Part shown: positions 1 to 4,904 of the stretch, one piece after another
Layout of the letters: every line of letters begins with the position of its first letter
How positions within the stretch are numbered: position 1 is the stretch's first letter
Assembly: GCA_945835425.1 (NCBI GenBank)
Contig: CAMAJC010000105.1
Coordinates: forward strand, 1 to 6,856
From: an uncultured Clostridia bacterium
GTDB taxonomy: Bacteria > Bacillota > Clostridia > Oscillospirales > Ruminococcaceae
DNA length: 6,856 nucleotides
Direction of reading: 5' to 3'
The notes under the pieces: generated by a model
What the model saw: the letters and a program-made list of their open reading frames with translations, nothing else
Told to the model about the DNA's origin: nothing
The model's database searches: none
Translations under genes and position numbers: made by a program

Positions 1-15
1 AAGCCTCTGATTAAA

Positions 16-97
16 GTGTTTTCTTCCGCCGAAGGTGAAAGAAAACACGCTTGGATGCGCTGCATAGAAAGCAGAAACTCTCATCAATCAGAGTTTC
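16..97 (+). other. Potentially structured leader upstream of gltX
   Basis: The sequence shows three hairpins ahead of gltX. The first has a perfect 10-bp stem, GTGTTTTCTT (16-25) with AAGAAAACAC (39-48). The second is a small stem, CTGC (60-63) with GCAG (71-74). The third has a 7-bp stem, GAAACTC (74-80) with GAGTTTC (91-97). A competing pairing of CTCTGATT (5-12) with AATCAGAG (86-93) would break the third hairpin. No T tract follows any stem on the + strand and no T-box signature is visible, so this could be a 5' UTR, the end of an upstream unit, or an uncharacterised cis element. No promoter is convincing within the 121 bases, so transcription probably starts outside the window. Confidence 0.35.
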
Positions 98-121
98 CCT
101 TGTGAAAGGAAGATAAAATAG

Positions 122-1582
122 ATGGAAAACAATAAACCTGTCCGCACCCGGTTTGCACCCAGCCCCACCGGCTATATGCACATCGGCAACCTGCGCACCG
201 CCCTGTATACCTACCTGATCGCCAAGAAAAACCACGGCACCTTCATCCTCCGTATCGAGGACACCGACCGCGAACGCTATGTTGAGGGCGCTGTCGACAT
301 CATCTACAACACCCTGAAAAAGACCGGCCTCCAGTGGGACGAAGGCCCCGATATCGGCGGTCCCTGCGGCCCTTACGTTCAGAGCGAGCGGATGGGCATG
401 TTCAAGGCCTACGCCGAGCAGCTGGTCGAGTCCGGCCATGCTTATTACTGCTTCTGCGACAAAGACCGTCTGGAAGAGATGCGCAAGATTCAGGTCGCTT
501 CCGGCATGGTCCCCAAATATGACGGCCACTGCCGCAACCTTTCTAAGGAAGAGGTCGCCGAGAAGCTGGCTGCAGGCATCCCTTACGTCATCCGCCAGAA
601 ATGCCCGCAGGAAGGCACCACCACCTTCCACGACGAGGTTTTCGGCGATATCACCGTCAACAACTCCGAGCTGGATGACCAGATTCTGATCAAGACCGAC
701 GGTATGCCGACTTATAACTTTGCCAACGTTGTCGACGACCACACCATGGGCATCACCCATGTCATCCGCGGCAACGAGTACCTTTCTTCCACCCCGAAGT
801 ATAACCTCCTGTACGAGGCATTCGGCTGGGATATCCCGACCTATATCCATGTTTCTCCCGTCATGAAGGACGCGACCCACAAGCTGTCCAAGCGCAACGG
901 CGACGCTTCCTTTGAAGACCTGGTCGCGAAAGGGTACCTCGAAGAGGCTGTCATCAACTATATCGCACTGCTGGGCTGGGCGCCCAAGGGCGAGAACGAG
1001 ATCTTTACGCTGGACGAGCTGATCGACGCGTTCGACGTTTCCGGTATCTCCCGCAGCCCTGCGATTTTCGACGGCGCCAAGCTGAAAGCCATCAACGGCG
1101 CTTATATCCGCAAGCTGACCCCCGAGAAGTTCATCGAGCTGGCTAAGCCCTATATCGAGCAGGGCACGGGGCGCCGCGACCTTGATATGAACGTCCTCGC
1201 CGAGATGCTCCAGCCCCGCACCGAAATCTTCACCGATATCCCCGAGCAGATCGACTTTATCGACGAACTGCCTGATTACGATATCGCCATGTACTCCCAC
1301 AAGAAGATGAAGACGAATCCCGAAAACTCGCTGGAATCCCTGAAGGCGCTGCTGCCGGTTCTCGAAGGAGTTGAGGATTGGAAGCTCCAGAATATCCATG
1401 ACAAGGTCTTTGAGCTGATTGCACAGATGGGCGTGAAGAACGGCGTTGTCCTCTGGCCGCTGCGCGTTGCTGTATCCGGCAAGCAGTTCACTCCTGGCGG
1501 CGGCATCGAAATCGCCGAGCTGCTGGGCAAGGAGGAAACCCTCCGCCGCATCCATACCGGCATCGAAAAGCTGTCCAAATAA
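122..1582 (+). CDS. gltX: Glutamyl-tRNA synthetase (class I aminoacyl-tRNA synthetase)
   Basis: This cytoplasmic enzyme charges tRNA(Glu) with glutamate using ATP. The 486-residue length is normal for bacterial GluRS. The N-terminal Rossmann catalytic domain opens with the class I HIGH-type motif (PSPTGYMHIGN, His20-Ile21-Gly22-Asn23), and the KMSKS-type loop is KLSKR at 254-258. A zinc-site-like region has Cys110-x-Cys112 and Cys137, spaced as in the E. coli enzyme, but Asn139 stands where E. coli has its fourth ligand, a histidine. The C-terminal part (about 320-486) is the helical anticodon-binding region. The ATG is preceded by AAAGGAAG (105-112). Clostridia generally lack GlnRS and use a non-discriminating GluRS with GatCAB; whether this copy is non-discriminating cannot be read from the sequence. 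It appears to be transcribed alone, because a terminator follows the stop codon within 10 bases. Confidence 0.97.
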   Translation: MENNKPVRTRFAPSPTGYMHIGNLRTALYTYLIAKKNHGTFILRIEDTDRERYVEGAVDIIYNTLKKTGLQWDEGPDIGGPCGPYVQSERMGMFKAYAEQLVESGHAYYCFCDKDRLEEMRKIQVASGMVPKYDGHCRNLSKEEVAEKLAAGIPYVIRQKCPQEGTTTFHDEVFGDITVNNSELDDQILIKTDGMPTYNFANVVDDHTMGITHVIRGNEYLSSTPKYNLLYEAFGWDIPTYIHVSPVMKDATHKLSKRNGDASFEDLVAKGYLEEAVINYIALLGWAPKGENEIFTLDELIDAFDVSGISRSPAIFDGAKLKAINGAYIRKLTPEKFIELAKPYIEQGTGRRDLDMNVLAEMLQPRTEIFTDIPEQIDFIDELPDYDIAMYSHKKMKTNPENSLESLKALLPVLEGVEDWKLQNIHDKVFELIAQMGVKNGVVLWPLRVAVSGKQFTPGGGIEIAELLGKEETLRRIHTGIEKLSK

Positions 1583-1589
1583 AGCTAAC

Positions 1590-1627
1590 AGGCACCTGTC
1601 TTCCCGGCAGGTGCCTTTGATTTTAAT
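1590..1627 (+). terminator. Intrinsic terminator of gltX
   Basis: A perfect 9-bp stem, AGGCACCTG (1590-1598) with CAGGTGCCT (1608-1616), encloses a 9-base loop (1599-1607). A T-rich tract, TTTGATTTT, follows. It lies 7 bases after the gltX stop. The left arm, the loop and the first four bases of the right arm recur exactly in the terminator at 2556-2587. Confidence 0.9.
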
Positions 1628-1676
1628 GTTTCTGGAAAAGAGAAAAGCTGAATAAATCAGAGGCTCTTTGGCTTTA

Positions 1677-1705
1677 TTGACAAAATTCCTGTAATGCGCT
1701 ACAAT
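1677..1705 (+). promoter_or_regulatory. Sigma-A promoter of the Rpn nuclease gene
   Basis: A perfect -35 box TTGACA (1677-1682) is followed after exactly 17 bases by TACAAT (1700-1705), one mismatch from the consensus -10. An overlapping TATAAT at 1705-1710 would need a 22-base spacer and is less likely to be the functional -10. Transcription should begin near 1712, giving a leader of about 20 bases before the GTG start at 1731. The promoter shows that the nuclease gene is transcribed independently of gltX. Confidence 0.8.
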
Positions 1706-1730
1706 ATAATTGGAAGGCGGGGTGATCGGC

Positions 1731-2546
1731 GTGGACGAGCAGCTGAAACAGATGTACCGGCAGCGGATCCGGCAGCTGCGGCTGTTGGATGATGTCTTTA
1801 TGTCCAAATGCTTTGAGGATATTCCCTGCGTGCAGCTGGTGCTGCGGATTCTGCTTGACAAGAACGATCTGGAGGTACAGCGGGTCGAGACGCAGTATCC
1901 GCTGCAGAATATCCAGGGCCGTTCGGTTCGCTTGGATGTTTATGCAGTCGACAGTACCGGCCGGGAATACAATATCGAAATCCAGCGGGACGACCGCGGT
2001 GCAGGAGCCAGACGCGCCCGTCTCAACAGCAGCCTTCTGGACGCGAACGTGCTGGACACGGGTGAAAGCGCAGACGCTCTGCCGGAAACCTATGTCATCT
2101 TCATCACCGAGCATGATGTGCTGAAAGGCAGGCGTCCGCTCTACCATATCGAGCGGCAGATCACCGAAACGGGAGAGAGCTTTTCGGACGGCAGCCATAT
2201 TTTGTACGCGAACGCGGAAATCCGGGACGATACGCCGGTCGGACGGCTGATGGCGGATTTTGCCTGTGCCGACCCTGACCAGATGTATTACGAGACCCTG
2301 GCACAGCGAACCCGGTACTTTAAGGAAACAGAGAAAGGAGCCGAGAAAATGAGCAGTGTTGTGGATAAATGGCGCGAGGAATGGCAGGCGGAAGCACGCC
2401 AGGAAGGACGTATGGAAGAGCGCAACGCTTTTATTCAGCGAATGCTGAATAAAGGGACTTTGCCTTTGGAAGAAATAGCAGAGCTCAGCGGCCTTCCTCT
2501 GGCGGACGTCAAGGCACTTGCCGAGAAAAAGAAAATGAAACAGTAG
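1731..2546 (+). CDS. Rpn family PD-(D/E)XK nuclease / putative transposase
   Basis: This 271-residue protein belongs by sequence pattern to the Rpn / PDDEXK_2 group (recombination-promoting nucleases, often labelled putative transposases). The start of the fold reads LRLLDDVFMSKCFED (17-30), a family hallmark. The nuclease core has Asp69 (RLDVYAVD), then Glu83-Ile-Gln85 (NIEIQ), giving a D...ExQ active site; the variant Q in place of K is usual for the family. The segment DDTPVGRLMADFACADPDQMYYETLAQRTRYFKETEKG (about 167-203) is also typical. A charged helix (EEWQAEARQEGRMEER, about 206-222) and a short C-terminal region that resembles the family's ELSGL tail follow. The GTG start was chosen because GGGGTGATC (1719-1727) extends the match to 16S rRNA at ideal spacing, while the further-upstream TTG at 1710 lies inside the promoter -10 region. 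E. coli Rpn proteins are DNA endonucleases linked to recombination and phage defence; the role here is inferred. An internal start at 2349 may give a second product. Confidence 0.88.
   Translation: MDEQLKQMYRQRIRQLRLLDDVFMSKCFEDIPCVQLVLRILLDKNDLEVQRVETQYPLQNIQGRSVRLDVYAVDSTGREYNIEIQRDDRGAGARRARLNSSLLDANVLDTGESADALPETYVIFITEHDVLKGRRPLYHIERQITETGESFSDGSHILYANAEIRDDTPVGRLMADFACADPDQMYYETLAQRTRYFKETEKGAEKMSSVVDKWREEWQAEARQEGRMEERNAFIQRMLNKGTLPLEEIAELSGLPLADVKALAEKKKMKQ
2334..2351 (+). promoter_or_regulatory. Internal Shine-Dalgarno and ATG inside the Rpn gene
   Basis: AAAGGAG (2334-2340), a 7-base match to the anti-Shine-Dalgarno, is followed after exactly 8 bases by an in-frame ATG (2349-2351). 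This is as strong as the ribosome binding sites of the main genes in the window. The bases also encode the E-K-G residues that seem common at this point of the family, so amino-acid conservation could account for part of the match. Confidence 0.6.
2349..2546 (+). CDS. Candidate in-frame small C-terminal protein (RpnS-like antitoxin)
   Basis: Initiation at the internal ATG would yield a 65-residue protein identical to residues 207-271 of the full nuclease. It would begin MSSVVDKWREEW and contain the charged helix with EARQEGRMEER and the C-terminal LPLEEIAELSGLPLADVKALAEK segment, but none of the catalytic residues. In E. coli, Rpn genes have been reported to make such short C-terminal products (RpnS) from internal starts. 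The short products bind and block the toxic full-length nuclease (RpnL), forming an intragenic toxin-antitoxin pair used against phage. The seen facts are the site and the reading frame; production and antitoxin activity in this organism are inference. No separate internal promoter was recognised, so it would be translated from the same mRNA. Confidence 0.5.
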   Translation: MSSVVDKWREEWQAEARQEGRMEERNAFIQRMLNKGTLPLEEIAELSGLPLADVKALAEKKKMKQ

Positions 2547-2555
2547 TTTTGGAAA

Positions 2556-2587
2556 AGGCACCTGTCTTCCCGGCAGGCGTCTTTTTT
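2556..2587 (+). terminator. Intrinsic terminator of the Rpn nuclease gene
   Basis: The stem AGGCACCTG (2556-2564) pairs with CAGGCGTCT (2574-2582) around the same 9-base loop as the gltX terminator, and a run of six T (2582-2587) follows. The right arm has changed relative to the gltX copy: it makes one G-T wobble and one A-C mismatch, so the stem is weaker but the T tract is longer. It starts 9 bases after the nuclease stop codon. Confidence 0.85.
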
Positions 2588-2667
2588 CATATCTATTCCA
2601 TTTCCCTCATAAACTGAGAAGCGGGCGGTCTGCGCAAGATCAAAAATAACATGAATAACAGAGTAAG

Positions 2668-2681
2668 ACGTTTAACGTTTA
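2668..2681 (+). repeat. Tandem 7-bp repeat upstream of the glm operon promoter
   Basis: ACGTTTA occurs twice in direct contact (2668-2674 and 2675-2681), ending 11 bases before the -35 box. The junction also forms the short palindrome CGTTTAACG (2669-2677). The placement suits an activator or repressor site, but no known binding motif was recognised. Confidence 0.4.
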
Positions 2682-2695
2682 CAAGGAATTCCTTG
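2682..2695 (+). promoter_or_regulatory. Candidate operator: 14-bp palindrome over the -35 box
   Basis: CAAGGAATTCCTTG is a perfect palindrome whose last three bases are the first three of the -35 hexamer TTGACT (2693-2698). A protein bound here would compete with RNA polymerase, so it may be the operator through which the amino-sugar operon is controlled. The regulator is not in the window and the site was not matched to a known family. Confidence 0.45.
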
Positions 2696-2721
2696 ACTTT
2701 TCTTTGTGGGCGTGTTATAGT
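2693..2721 (+). promoter_or_regulatory. Extended -10 sigma-A promoter of the glm operon
   Basis: TTGACT (2693-2698) and TATAGT (2716-2721) are separated by 17 bases, and TGT directly before the -10 (2713-2715) makes it an extended -10 promoter. Transcription is expected to start near 2728, leaving a leader of about 58 bases. The next gene pairs are separated by only 39 and 28 bases with no terminator, so this promoter probably drives all three genes. Confidence 0.8.
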
Positions 2722-2785
2722 AACAATATTATGAAGTAGTATAGCCATGAAGGGGCTCCTTTTTGGCTCAGAAAGGAATAATACA

Positions 2786-3448
2786 ATGATTCCGAAAACA
2801 TCGATGCTTTACGATCTTACTCATACAGAAGCCGCACCGCTGCTCGAAAAGACCGAGTACCCCTGGGAGGCGCTGGATGGAATCAAGAGTTTTGTTTTAG
2901 CCCTTGGGGAGAAGCTTTCCCCGGAGGAATATGACCACCCGGCAGCGGACGTCTGGATTGCAAAAGACGTTAAAATTGCGCCGACCGCTTCGATCACCGG
3001 TCCCTGCATCATCGGTTCCGGGACAGAGATTCGTCCGAGCGCCTTTATCCGCGGCAGCGTTCTGATCGGCAAGGGCTGCGTCATCGGCAACTCGACCGAG
3101 CTGAAAAACGCCATCGTCTTCGATTCTGTCCAGGTTCCGCATTTCAACTATGTCGGCGACTCGATTTTGGGCTACAAATCCCACATGGGCGCCGGTTCGA
3201 TTACCAGCAACGTCAAAAGCGACAAGACCCTCGTCACCGTCAAGGATAAGGATGAACAGATCGCGACCGGCCGCAAGAAATTCGGCGCGATGCTGGGGGA
3301 CTTTGTCGAGGTCGGCTGCAACAGCGTTCTGAACCCCGGCACCGTCATCGGACAGCACTCAAACATCTATCCGCTGTCCTGCGTGCGCGGCGTTGTGCCG
3401 GCAAACAGCATCTTCAAGACCGGCGGCGTCATTGTCCCGAAAAAGTGA
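2786..3448 (+). CDS. Left-handed beta-helix protein, GlmU acetyltransferase-like (stand-alone)
   Basis: This 220-residue protein has a short, probably helical N-terminus (1-50). From about residue 53 it carries hexapeptide repeats of the left-handed beta-helix type (VKIAPTASITGPCIIGSGT, then IGKGCVIGNSTELKNAIV). It resembles the C-terminal acetyltransferase domain of GlmU, which in E. coli acetylates glucosamine-1-phosphate with acetyl-CoA. By hand alignment, His119 in PHFNYVGDS matches catalytic His363 of E. coli GlmU, Tyr122 matches Tyr366, Lys107 matches Lys351, Arg89 or Arg83 may match Arg333, Ala136 matches Ala380 and Asn142 matches Asn386. His133 stands where E. coli has Asn377. There is no nucleotidyltransferase domain, so the usual database label of UDP-GlcNAc pyrophosphorylase would overstate its function. 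The ATG at 2786 follows AAAGGA (2772-2777) by 8 bases and is preferred to the in-frame ATG at 2747, which lacks a comparable site. Its place before glmM and glmS supports a role in amino-sugar metabolism. Confidence 0.8.
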   Translation: MIPKTSMLYDLTHTEAAPLLEKTEYPWEALDGIKSFVLALGEKLSPEEYDHPAADVWIAKDVKIAPTASITGPCIIGSGTEIRPSAFIRGSVLIGKGCVIGNSTELKNAIVFDSVQVPHFNYVGDSILGYKSHMGAGSITSNVKSDKTLVTVKDKDEQIATGRKKFGAMLGDFVEVGCNSVLNPGTVIGQHSNIYPLSCVRGVVPANSIFKTGGVIVPKK

Positions 3449-3487
3449 TGATTGGAAGGCTTTGACAGCCCATTGGAGGGAAATATA

Positions 3488-4876
3488 ATGGGAAAATATT
3501 TTGGCACGGATGGATTCCGTGGGGAAGCAAACGTCAGCCTGACCGCAGACCATGCCTATAAGGTAGGCCGGTTTTTGGGCTGGTATTACGGCGAATGGAA
3601 AAGAAGAAAAGGGGATAACACCCCGGCGCGCATCGTCATCGGCAAGGACACCAGACGCTCCAGTTATATGTTTGAATATACCCTGGTCGGCGGCCTGGTC
3701 GCATCCGGTGCGGACGCATACCTGCTGCACGTCACGACGACCCCGTCGGTGGCCTATGTGGCGAGGGTCGATGAATTTGACTGCGGCATCATGATCTCCG
3801 CCAGCCACAACCCCTACTACGACAACGGCATCAAGCTGCTGAGCGGGCAGGGCGAAAAGATGGACGAGGAGACGATCGCCCTCGTCGAGGATTATCTCGA
3901 CGGCAAGCTGGAGCTTTTCGGCCGACATTGGGACGAGGTGCCCTTCGCGGTCAAGGACCAGATCGGCCGGACGGTCGACTATGTGGCAGGCAGAAACCGC
4001 TATATCGGCTACCTGATTTCTCTGGGACTGTATTCGTTCAAGGGAATCAAGGTCGGCCTCGACTGCGCCAACGGCAGTTCCTGGAACATTGCGAAATCGG
4101 TTTTTGACGCTCTCGGCGCGACCACTTATGTAATGGGCGCGGAGCCGAACGGCGTGAACATCAACAACGGCGTCGGCTCGACCCATATCGAGAGCCTGCA
4201 GAAGTTCGTCGTCGAAAAGGGGCTGGACGTCGGTTTTGCTTATGACGGCGACGCCGACCGCTGCCTTTGCGTCGACGAAAAGGGGCAGGTCGTCACCGGC
4301 GACCATATCCTGTATATTTACGGCCGCTATCTAAAGGAACAGGGAAGGCTCCTCTCCAATACAGTCGTCACGACGGTCATGTCCAACTTCGGGCTGTACA
4401 AAGCCCTCGATGAGCTGGGCATCGGCTATGCCAAGACCGCTGTGGGCGATAAATATGTTTATGAATATATGATGAAGAACGGCTGCCGCATCGGCGGTGA
4501 ACAGTCCGGCCACATCATCTTCTCCAAATACGCCACCACCGGCGACGGCATCCTCACCAGCCTAAAGATGATGGAAGTCATGCTGGCTAAGAAGCAGTCC
4601 ATGAGCAAGCTCTGCGAGCCGCTCGTCATCTATCCGCAGGTGCTGAAAAACGTGAAGGTCAACGACAAAGCCGCGGCGCAGTCCGACCCGGATGTGCAGG
4701 CAGCAGTCGCCGCCGTGTCGGAAAAGCTGGGCGACACCGGCCGCATCCTTGTGCGGGAATCGGGCACCGAGCCGCTGATCCGCGTCATGGTCGAAGCGGA
4801 GAGCGAGGAGCTTTGTCAGGAATATGTCGATCAGGTGGTGTCTGTGATCCGTGCCAAAGGGCACGAACGGGCATGA
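3488..4876 (+). CDS. glmM: Phosphoglucosamine mutase
   Basis: GlmM interconverts glucosamine-6-phosphate and glucosamine-1-phosphate in the cytoplasm, the second step toward UDP-GlcNAc and cell wall. The protein is 462 residues, slightly longer than E. coli GlmM (445). It starts GKYFGTDGFRGEAN, the typical GlmM N-terminus. The phosphoserine loop ISASHNP has Ser106 as the catalytic phosphoserine, the Mg site is DGDADR (253-258), the sugar-binding loop is GGEQSGH (336-342), and the C-terminal phosphate-binding loop is RESGTEPLIRV (423-433). All domains of the alpha-D-phosphohexomutase family are intact. The ATG is placed 7 bases after GGAGGG (3475-3480); an upstream in-frame TTG at 3452 would overlap the ribosome binding site and is rejected. 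Other phosphohexomutases share parts of these motifs, but the N-terminus and adjacent glmS favour GlmM. The enzyme must be phosphorylated to be active; no dedicated kinase is visible. Confidence 0.95.
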   Translation: MGKYFGTDGFRGEANVSLTADHAYKVGRFLGWYYGEWKRRKGDNTPARIVIGKDTRRSSYMFEYTLVGGLVASGADAYLLHVTTTPSVAYVARVDEFDCGIMISASHNPYYDNGIKLLSGQGEKMDEETIALVEDYLDGKLELFGRHWDEVPFAVKDQIGRTVDYVAGRNRYIGYLISLGLYSFKGIKVGLDCANGSSWNIAKSVFDALGATTYVMGAEPNGVNINNGVGSTHIESLQKFVVEKGLDVGFAYDGDADRCLCVDEKGQVVTGDHILYIYGRYLKEQGRLLSNTVVTTVMSNFGLYKALDELGIGYAKTAVGDKYVYEYMMKNGCRIGGEQSGHIIFSKYATTGDGILTSLKMMEVMLAKKQSMSKLCEPLVIYPQVLKNVKVNDKAAAQSDPDVQAAVAAVSEKLGDTGRILVRESGTEPLIRVMVEAESEELCQEYVDQVVSVIRAKGHERA

Positions 4877-4904
4877 CCGGAAGCCAGGAATGGAGGTATA
4901 AACC

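Noticed and set aside
1..121. T-box riboswitch before gltX
   Set aside because: No T-box consensus (AGGGTGG-type bulge) or specifier stem and terminator is visible, although the leader has other hairpins.
1710..1730. TTG at 1710 as start of the Rpn nuclease
   Set aside because: It overlaps the promoter -10 elements (1700-1710) and would lie at or before the transcription start; GTG at 1731 has a near-ideal ribosome binding site.
11..1861. Open minus-strand frame of 616 codons covering gltX
   Set aside because: It is antisense to a full, motif-complete gltX, shows no recognisable family and no ribosome binding site that stands out. It is explained by the biased codon use of the gene on the other strand.
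1731..2546. Rpn gene as part of an insertion sequence
   Set aside because: Despite the common label of putative transposase, there are no terminal inverted repeats or target-site duplications of IS type. The flanking repeats are terminators in direct orientation.
2743..2768. AGCC/GGCT hairpin followed by CCTTTTT in the glm operon leader as an attenuator
   Set aside because: The stem is only 4 bp and has competing pairings; too weak to call a terminator or riboswitch.
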